Of a DNA stretch of 64,000 bases, positions 8,679-16,684 are shown in pieces. The stretch is from contig CAIXZF010000072.1 in assembly GCA_903923925.1 (NCBI GenBank), positions 62,001 through 126,000 on the forward strand, read 5' to 3'. The translations under genes were made by a program, and so were the position numbers. Below the pieces are notes generated by a model. It worked only from the letters and a program-made list of their open reading frames with translations. It did not search any database and was not told where the DNA came from. Positions within the stretch are counted from its first letter, which is position 1, and every line of letters starts with the position of its first letter. This DNA comes from an uncultured Bacteroidales bacterium. Its GTDB lineage: Bacteria > Bacteroidota > Bacteroidia > Bacteroidales > CAIXZF01.

Positions 8679-11600
8679 TCAGAATACCTTCCGGATAATC
8701 GGCAACAACAAGAGAAATAATCCGAGAATGCTGCCAATTATGCCTAAATAATTTGAAGAATGGCCGTCATTGGTAGTGATTGGAGAGACATTGCCAATGT
8801 TTACATAAGCAGCCCAGAAATAAGGGTGAGATCTTAGAGGATCTGCCGTTTTAAGATAGTTCAGTTTAGCCATTCTTAAAGCTTCAATTTTATCTTTACC
8901 CTGAGCTAGGTAGTTGTAAAAATCTTTTATCAGCGAAGAACTTATCTGATCTTCAACAGGCCACAGAGTCATCACTACATCAGGGCATCCTGCATAGTAG
9001 AACCCCCTTGCCAGGCTCATCATTCCTTCGCCCTTGTCCATTTTTCCAACTCCGGTATTGCATGCGCTTAAAACTGCCATTTTAGCTTTAAGCTGCATAT
9101 TAAAAATTTCATATGTATTTAACAGACCGTCATCTCCTTTTTCGGGGATTCCGGTAAATGCCAATTTAGAATACATTGGATTGTTGTTGTCAATTATAGT
9201 ATGCATTGATAAATGCAGTATGTCATAATTCCCAGCAACCTGTTTAAATTTTGTTTTGTTCGCAGATAAATCCGTATACACTTTTCCATTAAAAATATTG
9301 GATACCATTGATGCTTCTTTTCCGGCAAAAGGCAGTGGTTTTAATGCGTCGCGGTAGGTGAATATTCCGGTATTCTGACCTGAAAAAGATTCATATGAAG
9401 GAGCAAATGCTGCAAGACTGGGAAGCTTATTATCCGGTTTTTCCTGTTCTACGAAAAGCAGGTTAGCGGAATATGCGTAGCCAACAGCATTTTTCTTTAT
9501 CAGGTATGGCAGATTAGTAAATTCGGTAACACTTGAAACAGGCGAAGTTAGCAGTACTTCAAAAGGTATGGATGAAAGTTTATCATCCGGAACAATTATT
9601 AATTCTCTGGATGCAATAAAAGGTTCACAGGGTTTAAGGAGATATTGATATAATTGCGAAGAAGCATTAAGGTACGCATTGAATTTCTCAGGTTTTTGCT
9701 CTGTAAAGTCTTTCCCATCAAGATATTTTCTCAAAGAAGATAGCTGACCATCAAAATCAGCTGGTTTGTTTGTCTGAAAAACTTCAAATCTGTCTGTAGT
9801 AGCAAGGAAAGAAAGAATCTTAGTGTCGGTAACTACAAATTCAATGAAAGCTTGTTTTGGAGAAAGCTGGCGGCGAAGATTAGGAATATCAATGCTGTTA
9901 TCATCATATTTCAATGCAAAATAATTTGGATACTCATTTTCATAAAAGCGCACAAGTTGTTCCTGATCCGATTTCAGTTTGAAAATTTCGCCTTCCCAAT
10001 AATTAATCTGGTTTTTATCTGAATTATTCTTTAACAATTCCAGTTGTATTAGGCTCTGGAATGATTCTATACTCTTATTAATTGAAGCTTCTCTTCGAAG
10101 AAGAGTGTCAGGAACACCCCCAAAGTGAAGCGCTTTCTTTTCCTGCAGAGAACTTAGCAAAACAGCTGATTTGCTGAGTTCAGCAAAATTGAAAGCCTTT
10201 TCCTTGTAGTATGAATCGTGAGTTTTTGAATAGAGGTTGAGTGCTGCGAAAATTGCATCATCATAAGTTTCTTTTTCCTGACTTGAAACAAACAGTTTGC
10301 TGTTGTATTCAGAGAAGGAAGTCCTCATTTTATGGATAAGTTTTAAAGCTTGTTCGTAAGCACTTAGTCCATTTTGTAAATTTTCAATTCCTTTATTACC
10401 ATTAGCACCTTCATTTGAAAGTAAGTAGGCTTTCTTCTTTAAGGCACTCAGAAGTTCAGGGCCAAAAAATTTCCCGGAAAGAGAGGGGTTGTCGTAAATA
10501 TTTTCGGAGTAGAAATCTTCAGAAGAAGCAATAATAGCTTTCTGATAATAAGTTATGGCATTTGATGTTTTCCCTTCAGATTCCAGGATATCGCCGAGGA
10601 ACTGATAGCATTTTGAGGTTTCAGGGTACTTTGAGCCAAAGAGCTCAAGATTAATATCAAGAGCCATTTTAATAAGTTTCCTGCCTTTGTTTTCATATCC
10701 ATTTTGGAAGCAGAAAGTACCATAGCTCAGATAATCACGGGCAAGATCAAATGACTGATCGTTACCGGCTTTTACATGTTCAAGAATGGCAAGTTCATAG
10801 TATTTTGATGCCTGCTTTTTATCACCAAGCTGTGAATAACAACCTGCAATACCGCTATGGGTTTTTGCAATCTCATCCGAACTGCAGTCACTTTTGTAAA
10901 TTTCAGCATTCTTATAATGCTGGAGTGCATCAGTATAGTCGGCTTTTTTGTAACTGATAATACCCAGATTATGGTTAATTCTTCCCAGTGAAATTGAATT
11001 ATTTACCTGATCGGATTTTAGCTTGTTAAGTATATAATCGTAGCATGATTCAGCTTTTTCCAGATCCCCCATATTTTCGTACAGAGTTCCTTTGTTGAGC
11101 ATTACATAACTTTCAGTGAGCGGATTGTCGATTTTATTTGTAGCAAAAATATTTGAAGCAAGATCATAGTTGGCAATGGCATCGGAGTAATGTCCGAGCA
11201 GTTGATTTAAATACCCTAATCCCACGTAATGATCTAGTTTATGCTTATCATTACCGGGATAAAGATTTTCAAGAATAGTTCCTGAACCGAGCTGATAGTT
11301 CAAAGCTTTGTTGTAATCGCCTTTTTTTATATAAAGGTTTGCAATATTATACAGGATATCTGCATGCTCATAACCGTTTGAAGCTTTCGTAAAGTTCGTA
11401 AGATTTTCTGCCTTTTCATAATTTGATAAAGCCTCATTATAATTGCCCATTATTGAATACACTGAACCCAGTAAATTATAGGAAAAGATAAGGGAAGTAT
11501 CTTTTTTACCATTCAAACCGATTCGGATATCAATTGATTTTCTGGAAGATTGAATTGCTTTTTCATTATCGGATTCCATCAGCGCAATTGTACCCTGAGT

Positions 11601-12005
11601 TCTGTAAAAATCTGCAAAAACCTCTGAATTCTCTTTTATTTTATTTAAAGCAATTCTCTGCATTTGAGAAAGTGAAGAATGGGCTTTTGGGATATTCCCA
11701 AGTAAGCGGTAACATTCAGCAGAATAAATAAGGCTGCTGGCTGCCTTGATTATTTCATTTTTCTGCAAATAAAGCTCACTTGCCTTATTGAATTGGCTGA
11801 CAGAAAGGTCGATTTTATCGTTAGATAAATTCATTTTTCCCTCTGAAAAATAATCATCGGGGGATGAAAGGTGGATTTTCCGAGCAATTGTGGCTGAATT
11901 TCTCCTGTTAACTTCTTTTTTTATGGCTGCAGGGCCAATAAAAAGCAAGGGTAACAGATAAACCATTAAAAAATAATTTATTTTATATGGTTGGAAAAGA
12001 GCCAT
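8679..12005 (-). CDS. TPR-CHAT protein: caspase-like protease domain with TPR array and C-terminal membrane helix
   Basis: This 1108-residue protein has an N-terminal hydrophobic segment (YFLMVYLLPLLFIGPAA) and then roughly 450 residues of TPR repeats (for example SYNLLGSVYSIMGNYNEALS, DILYNIANLYIKKGDYNKAL). A coiled linker and a C-terminal CHAT domain follow. The catalytic dyad of the caspase-like fold is intact: the His in LHLSMHT (about residue 930) and the Cys in LSACNTGVG (about 981), followed by GEGMMSLARGFYYAG and LWPVEDQ. A final helix (NYLGIIGSILGLFLLLLP) suggests membrane attachment. CHAT proteases are often switched on by partner proteins bound by their TPRs. The gene is convergent with the sigma/anti-sigma pair and divergent from the peptide/exporter genes. 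Its target is unknown. Confidence 0.88.
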   Translation of the reverse strand: MALFQPYKINYFLMVYLLPLLFIGPAAIKKEVNRRNSATIARKIHLSSPDDYFSEGKMNLSNDKIDLSVSQFNKASELYLQKNEIIKAASSLIYSAECYRLLGNIPKAHSSLSQMQRIALNKIKENSEVFADFYRTQGTIALMESDNEKAIQSSRKSIDIRIGLNGKKDTSLIFSYNLLGSVYSIMGNYNEALSNYEKAENLTNFTKASNGYEHADILYNIANLYIKKGDYNKALNYQLGSGTILENLYPGNDKHKLDHYVGLGYLNQLLGHYSDAIANYDLASNIFATNKIDNPLTESYVMLNKGTLYENMGDLEKAESCYDYILNKLKSDQVNNSISLGRINHNLGIISYKKADYTDALQHYKNAEIYKSDCSSDEIAKTHSGIAGCYSQLGDKKQASKYYELAILEHVKAGNDQSFDLARDYLSYGTFCFQNGYENKGRKLIKMALDINLELFGSKYPETSKCYQFLGDILESEGKTSNAITYYQKAIIASSEDFYSENIYDNPSLSGKFFGPELLSALKKKAYLLSNEGANGNKGIENLQNGLSAYEQALKLIHKMRTSFSEYNSKLFVSSQEKETYDDAIFAALNLYSKTHDSYYKEKAFNFAELSKSAVLLSSLQEKKALHFGGVPDTLLRREASINKSIESFQSLIQLELLKNNSDKNQINYWEGEIFKLKSDQEQLVRFYENEYPNYFALKYDDNSIDIPNLRRQLSPKQAFIEFVVTDTKILSFLATTDRFEVFQTNKPADFDGQLSSLRKYLDGKDFTEQKPEKFNAYLNASSQLYQYLLKPCEPFIASRELIIVPDDKLSSIPFEVLLTSPVSSVTEFTNLPYLIKKNAVGYAYSANLLFVEQEKPDNKLPSLAAFAPSYESFSGQNTGIFTYRDALKPLPFAGKEASMVSNIFNGKVYTDLSANKTKFKQVAGNYDILHLSMHTIIDNNNPMYSKLAFTGIPEKGDDGLLNTYEIFNMQLKAKMAVLSACNTGVGKMDKGEGMMSLARGFYYAGCPDVVMTLWPVEDQISSSLIKDFYNYLAQGKDKIEALRMAKLNYLKTADPLRSHPYFWAAYVNIGNVSPITTNDGHSSNYLGIIGSILGLFLLLLPIIRKVF

Positions 12006-12061
12006 TTACGATTCTTTGTATTTATTTTTAAAAAAAAAGTCAAAAATAGTTCTAAAAAAGA

Positions 12062-12089
12062 GGGGATATTTTTCACTTTCTGCTACTAA
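12062..12089 (+). promoter_or_regulatory. Shared 28-bp element, copy 2 (upstream of the double-glycine peptide)
   Basis: It has the same orientation and two-block layout as copy 1 at 7318-7345 (GGGGATATTTTTCA, then TGCTACTAA), with only two differences in 28 bases, in an otherwise unrelated intergenic context. It lies 73 bp upstream of the peptide ATG, a spacing fitting a promoter with a leader. Such conservation between two non-coding sites of one locus argues for a common regulator, most simply the sigma factor encoded at 7345-7929. Confidence 0.65.
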
Positions 12090-12162
12090 CTGATGTAAGA
12101 AAACTGAACAGGCAGATTTGAAATGCATTGCAAGTTAATAAACTTTTTTTAAAAATTTCAAT

Positions 12163-12321
12163 ATGAAAAACAGGGAAAACGTTCGATTTTTTGAAAATTT
12201 TGTTTCTCAGAGGTTAACAGCTGCTCAATTATTAAGAGTTAAGGGCGGCGATAACAATCCTCCACCTCCACCGAATCCTGATGGACAATTGCCAGGACCA
12301 CACATTCCCCGACCAAAATAG
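12163..12321 (+). CDS. Double-glycine leader peptide with proline-rich core (52 aa)
   Basis: The ORF track omits this gene because it is too short. The ATG at 12163 opens a 52-residue peptide. The first 29 residues form a leader that ends LTAAQLLRVKGG, the double-glycine cleavage pattern read by C39 peptidases. The 23-residue remainder begins DNN, continues with five consecutive prolines, and ends LPGPHIPRPK; ten of 23 residues are proline and there is no Cys. The next gene on the same strand is a C39-domain ABC exporter, so secretion of the core is likely. No maturation enzyme of the lanthipeptide or radical-SAM type is nearby, so the product may be unmodified. The function (antimicrobial, signal or other) is not known. 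Confidence 0.78.
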   Translation: MKNRENVRFFENFVSQRLTAAQLLRVKGGDNNPPPPPNPDGQLPGPHIPRPK

Positions 12322-12538
12322 GTTTCAAAAATTGAATTATTTTCTGCAAGAGCAGGGAGCAATTTCTGGTTTTTGCCAAAGTTGTGAAGATTTTCATAAC
12401 TCAAAACTGATTTAACCTTACCCCCAATAAGTAATCCCTAAATTTCAATTTTAGTAGCGGTGTTGGTCTTCCCCAAAGTACCAACCCGCTTTCTTTATAA
12501 AAAAATATATCTTTAGCCTGACATTACAGATTAGGATA
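12322..12538. other. Intergenic spacer between the peptide gene and its exporter
   Basis: No ORF is supported in these 217 bases. A TATATCTTTA block at about 12509-12518 resembles a Bacteroidota -7 element (TAnnTTTG with one mismatch), but a good -33 TTTG was not found. The exporter could therefore have its own weak promoter or be transcribed from the shared element upstream of the peptide. Confidence 0.25.
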
Positions 12539-14728
12539 ATGAAGCGATTTAAACATGTAAAGCAGCATGATGCCAAAGACTGCGGACCAGCATGTCTTCA
12601 GATGATTTCTGCGTTCTATGGCAAGGATTATTCTCTGCAGACGTTTCGGGAAAGATCTTTTATTAACCGGGAAGGCGTTTCAATGCTGGGCATTAGTGAT
12701 GCTGCTGAATCTGTAGGATTTCGTACGATTGGTCTTCATATGGAGATTGGACAGCTAACAGAAGAAGCACCTCTTCCTTGCATAGTTCATTGGAAACAGC
12801 ACCATTTTGTGGTTGTATATGATGCAAAACCCGGAAAATGGGTTAAAGTTGCCGATCCTGCTTTTGGCCTGGTAAAGCTGAGTATTTCAGATTTTGTGGT
12901 TGGATGGACTGGTTCAAACAATTCAGAAAGAAAAGGAATTGCATTGTTGCTGGAACCTTCTCCCGATTTTTATAATCAGCCGGGTGAAACACAACGGAAA
13001 ACGGGTTTCCTTTATCTTCTTCGTTATCTGAAACCTCAGAAAACATTGTACTCGCAGCTTATTCTTGGAATTATTCTGGGTAGTTTTTTGCAGCTTATTT
13101 TCCCATTGCTTACACAATCTATTGTGGATAAAGGTATCGGAAGAGTAGATCTGGATTTTATTTACATTATCCTCATTGCGATGTTTGTTCTGATTCTGAG
13201 CAGGACAGCTATCGATTTTTTGCGGAACAGAATATTGATGCATATGGGATCGCGGATAAATATATTGCTGATATCAGATTTTTTAATCAAGCTTATGCGC
13301 TTGCCTGTTGGCTTTTTCGACAGCAAGCTCACTGGTGATATCATGCAAAGAATCTGGGATCACCAAAGGATTCAGTATTTTCTGACAACAACCTCATTAA
13401 ATATACTTTTTGGAATTTTTAGTTTTTTCGTGTTTTCGATAGTCCTGGTTTTTTACAGTTTTAAAATACTAGCGATATTCCTGTTAGGCAGTCTGTTATA
13501 CTTTCTTTGGATCAGATTCTTTATGAAGAAACGACGTGAACTGGATTATAAGCGATTTTCACGACTTTCAGAAAATCAAAGTACGTTGTTCGAGATTATT
13601 ACCGGTATGCAAGAGATTAGGTTGAACAACTGCGAATATGAAAAGAGAGCAAAATGGGAAAACATACAGGCAGGTCTTTTCAAAATAAATATGAAGAGTC
13701 TGGGGCTTACTCAATATCAGCAAAGCGGTGGGCTTTTTTTTAACGAAAGCAAGAACCTGCTCATTACTTTTGTTTCAGCCTGGTCGGTAATTCATGGTGA
13801 GATGACCATGGGGATGATGGTGGCTGTACAGTACATTATTGGACAGCTTAATGGACCAGTTGATCAGATGATTGGTTTTTTTCAGGCAGCTCAGGATGCC
13901 AGGATCAGCCTTGAGCGCTTCGGCGAATTACAGAATCTGCCAGATGAAGAATCTGCCGATTATCCTAAAAAAACTATTTTGCCTGACAAAATAGATCTGA
14001 ATATCCGGAACCTGACATTTCATTATGAGGGGCCACGGTCGCCAGCTGTTCTCCATAACCTTAATATCGTTATTCCAGAAGGAAAAGTTACTGCTATTGT
14101 TGGGCCCAGCGGAAGTGGAAAGACTACTTTGCTTAAGCTTTTACTAGGGTTTTACGAGCCTGCGGAAGGTGAAATCTGCGTGGGTACATTACCTCTCAGT
14201 GAGGTTAGTAATCGTTACTGGCGAAGCATATGCGGAACCGTTATGCAGGATGGTTTCATTTTCTCCGATACAATTGCCAGAAATATTGCCCCTTCGGGCG
14301 AGAGTATTGATAAGCAGAAATTACTGAATGCTGCAAAAATTGCCAATATCCTTGAATTTGTGAATACCTTGCCTATGGGATTCAATACAAAAATCGGGCA
14401 GGAAGGAAGTGGACTAAGCCAGGGACAACGACAGAGAATATTAATTGCAAGGGCGGTTTACAAGAATCCGCAATTTCTTTTTTTCGATGAGGCCACTAAT
14501 GCCCTTGATGCTGAAAACGAAAGTGTAATAATGAAAAACCTGGCCTCTTTTTATTATGGCAGAACCGTAATAATTGTTGCTCACCGGCTCAGTACGGTAA
14601 AAAATGCTGACCAGATAATTTTACTTGATAAAGGCAAGATTTCAGAATTTGGTAAACATGAGGAACTTATAAAATTAAAGGGATTATATTATAAACTTAT
14701 AAAAAATCAACTGGAACTTGGAGAATAA
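12539..14728 (+). CDS. C39 peptidase-containing ABC exporter (bacteriocin/double-glycine peptide type)
   Basis: This 729-residue protein has three parts in order. The first is a C39 bacteriocin-processing peptidase domain at residues ~1-130, with catalytic Cys15 in KDCGPAC and the catalytic His in WKQHHFVVV. The second is a six-helix ABC transmembrane domain (~160-440). The third is an ATPase with Walker A GPSGSGKTT, Q-loop, signature SGLSQGQRQR, Walker B FLFFDEAT and an H-loop in IVAHRLS. Such exporters cut double-glycine leaders and export the core peptide through the inner membrane. All active-site residues are present. The 52-residue peptide upstream supplies a natural substrate, and a small HlyD-like partner follows 10 bp later. 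Confidence 0.95.
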   Translation: MKRFKHVKQHDAKDCGPACLQMISAFYGKDYSLQTFRERSFINREGVSMLGISDAAESVGFRTIGLHMEIGQLTEEAPLPCIVHWKQHHFVVVYDAKPGKWVKVADPAFGLVKLSISDFVVGWTGSNNSERKGIALLLEPSPDFYNQPGETQRKTGFLYLLRYLKPQKTLYSQLILGIILGSFLQLIFPLLTQSIVDKGIGRVDLDFIYIILIAMFVLILSRTAIDFLRNRILMHMGSRINILLISDFLIKLMRLPVGFFDSKLTGDIMQRIWDHQRIQYFLTTTSLNILFGIFSFFVFSIVLVFYSFKILAIFLLGSLLYFLWIRFFMKKRRELDYKRFSRLSENQSTLFEIITGMQEIRLNNCEYEKRAKWENIQAGLFKINMKSLGLTQYQQSGGLFFNESKNLLITFVSAWSVIHGEMTMGMMVAVQYIIGQLNGPVDQMIGFFQAAQDARISLERFGELQNLPDEESADYPKKTILPDKIDLNIRNLTFHYEGPRSPAVLHNLNIVIPEGKVTAIVGPSGSGKTTLLKLLLGFYEPAEGEICVGTLPLSEVSNRYWRSICGTVMQDGFIFSDTIARNIAPSGESIDKQKLLNAAKIANILEFVNTLPMGFNTKIGQEGSGLSQGQRQRILIARAVYKNPQFLFFDEATNALDAENESVIMKNLASFYYGRTVIIVAHRLSTVKNADQIILLDKGKISEFGKHEELIKLKGLYYKLIKNQLELGE

Positions 14729-14738
14729 ACTGTAGGCA

Positions 14739-15227
14739 ATGGAAGATTTTAAAGAAATAGAACTTCAGGATGAAGAAATAGATCAGATGCTCAGCCGTCC
14801 GCCTTCATGGATGCTGCGCTGGGGAACGTGGATGGCAATGGCCGTTATTCTCCTTCTATTAGCTTTGGGATGGTTTATTAAATATTCTGATACAGTGGCG
14901 GGTAGTTTTAATTTATCAGGGAATGCCAGTTGCCGGGGAATTGTAAGCGGAGTAATTATCATATCAGATTTCAACAGTAACAATATTGAAATCGGGCAAA
15001 AAGTTGTTTTAAATTTTGCTGATTTTCCTTCAATAGAGTATGGGTTGGTGGCTGCAAAAGTGGATTCTGTTTTAACAGTTCCTGAAAAATCAGCCAAAAA
15101 AATCTATTTTAGTTTTTTTAAAGGGATTCGTAGCGCTAAAAACCGTACAATTCCGTATTGTGAAGGAATGACAGGCAGCGCTAAAATTTTGACTAAAAAG
15201 AAGAGATTTCTCGAGTGGATATTTTAA
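14739..15227 (+). CDS. Truncated HlyD-like membrane-fusion protein
   Basis: This 162-residue protein begins with ~40 cytoplasmic residues and one transmembrane helix (TWMAMAVILLLLALGWFIKY). A periplasmic part follows with the beta-barrel signature of HlyD-family adaptors (IEIGQKVVLNFADFPSIEYG) and the C-terminal MTGSAKILTKKKRFLEWIF. Ordinary HlyD adaptors have some 400 residues, including a long coiled-coil hairpin and lipoyl domain; here the chain passes from the membrane helix almost directly to the barrel, so both are missing. The ATG and position (10 bp after the exporter) are clear, so this looks like a natural short form, not a frameshift, although a disrupted long gene cannot be excluded. 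Confidence 0.72.
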   Translation: MEDFKEIELQDEEIDQMLSRPPSWMLRWGTWMAMAVILLLLALGWFIKYSDTVAGSFNLSGNASCRGIVSGVIIISDFNSNNIEIGQKVVLNFADFPSIEYGLVAAKVDSVLTVPEKSAKKIYFSFFKGIRSAKNRTIPYCEGMTGSAKILTKKKRFLEWIF

Positions 15228-15250
15228 GTGCTTATAGCTGAGAAAGGGAA

Positions 15251-15718
15251 TTATTTTTTATAAACACCTGTTTCATCCATTATTTTCTCAAGGCCCTTCT
15301 GGTCCATATTGATGTATACGGTGGTCACTTCCAGACATGCATTAAGGCTTTTTATTTCAACCTTGAGGTTCCAGAAGTTGTCAATACCATAGAAAACATG
15401 CCGCATTCCATTGCGGAGGTATGGTTCATTTTTTTTCTTGGCTTTTTTATAATCGTCGAATGATGAAATTGGTGAAAGAGTAATTCCAATCATTTTAAAG
15501 GTTTCTTTATTCATGAAGGTAGCCATGAAATCAGGGCCATTTTTACCCGTTTCGGTGAAAGGATATCCTGCAGGGCTGAGGGTTTTCATCCAGGTTTCAA
15601 ACTGAGTGAAGCTCATTTTCATAGTATTGCTGTCGGCAACTGCTTTGGATTTTTGGGCTGAAGCAAAGAAGGATGCCATCAGTAAAAGAATCGTCAGGAA
15701 CGAAATGTTTTTTTTCAT
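15251..15718 (-). CDS. Secreted hypothetical protein
   Basis: I do not recognise the family. The start is placed at the ATG at 15718 because MKKNISFLTILLLMASFFASAQ is a clean signal peptide; the track's longer version adds eight unlikely residues. The mature ~130 residues contain a repeated-charge helix (KKAKKKNEP) and a KVEIKSLNACLEVTTVYINMD strand pattern. It is convergent with the exporter/HlyD genes, so its stop lies near theirs. No partner gene is evident. Confidence 0.7.
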   Translation of the reverse strand: MKKNISFLTILLLMASFFASAQKSKAVADSNTMKMSFTQFETWMKTLSPAGYPFTETGKNGPDFMATFMNKETFKMIGITLSPISSFDDYKKAKKKNEPYLRNGMRHVFYGIDNFWNLKVEIKSLNACLEVTTVYINMDQKGLEKIMDETGVYKK

Positions 15719-15891
15719 TTCAAAATGTTTTGCGTTTCGCAAAGATATTAATTTATGATTGTTTTGCCAGTGATATGTGGCGCTTCACTGAGCGTGGCAT
15801 TTACCCCTTCAAACAAATCCAAATTACCAGGTATTTCCTCTCTTTATACTATGAAAAAGTGTAGGTTTGCAAAACGCCTTAACAAAGTCTC

Positions 15892-16530
15892 ATGCCAGAA
15901 CCGTATTTACAGAACCTGATCCGGCAAGGAGAGCATCAGAAGCTTGACTTTAAGTTTGCAGTGAACGACGCCCGTAAGATTGCGCGTTCATTGGTTGCCT
16001 TTGCCAACACAGATGGTGGAACCTTACTGATTGGTGTTAAAGATAACGGAGTGATAGCCGGGGTTAGGTCGGAAGAAGAAATTTATATGCTGGATGCCGC
16101 GGCAAGCATGTATTGCCGGCCAGAAGTAAAGTTTGAAATCCGTAAGTGGGATTTCGACAAGAAAAGCGTATTGGAAGTTATTGTCTCCAGAAGTAAGCTA
16201 CGTCCTCATTTTGTGAAAGATGAGGAGGATAAATGGCTGGTATATATCCGGGTAAAGGACCAGAATCTTTTAGCAAATAAAGTATTAATGATGGTATGGG
16301 AGATGCAGCAGGGCAACAAGGCTGCTATGGTCAGGTACACAGATAAAGAAGAAATTCTATTGCATTTTCTTAAAAATCATGAGAATATTACCTTATCAGC
16401 GTTTTGTAAAATGGCATTTGTACCCCGATTCATTGCAGAACGGATTCTTGTGAATATGGTTGTGATGAAGATTGTAAAGATGGAGCTTAATGATAAGGGC
16501 TGTTTTTATTCATTGGTGGAGGAGAAGTAA
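15892..16530 (+). CDS. Schlafen/AlbA_2-type putative nucleic-acid-binding protein
   Basis: This 212-residue protein opens with the AlbA_2 signature (GEHQKLDFKFAVNDARKIAR, then LVAFANTDGGTLLIGVKDNG), found in proteins annotated as ATP-binding or putative DNA-binding. The rest contains a helical region (TLSAFCKMAFVPRFIAERIL) that may be winged-helix-like. It is on its own with a 155-bp gap to the next gene, so its role is not clear from context. It may be a regulator or RNA-processing protein. Confidence 0.8.
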   Translation: MPEPYLQNLIRQGEHQKLDFKFAVNDARKIARSLVAFANTDGGTLLIGVKDNGVIAGVRSEEEIYMLDAAASMYCRPEVKFEIRKWDFDKKSVLEVIVSRSKLRPHFVKDEEDKWLVYIRVKDQNLLANKVLMMVWEMQQGNKAAMVRYTDKEEILLHFLKNHENITLSAFCKMAFVPRFIAERILVNMVVMKIVKMELNDKGCFYSLVEEK

Positions 16531-16684
16531 GGTTCCTGACTCTTAGAGAATCCTATAGCAGTTTCTGTACCAATGCTTATTGGGATTTTACAAAGCTGCA
16601 GTATTTAGTTAGCAATCCCGATTGCCATATGAGATGAATTTCATACCTTTACACTCTATTTTCCTCATATTCTAAACGTTCTAA

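Noticed and set aside
12442-12460. ATTTCAATTTTAGTAGC before the exporter as a third copy of the shared 28-bp element
   Set aside because: Only the TTCAATTTT block matches; the GATATTT and CTACTAA blocks are missing or reversed.
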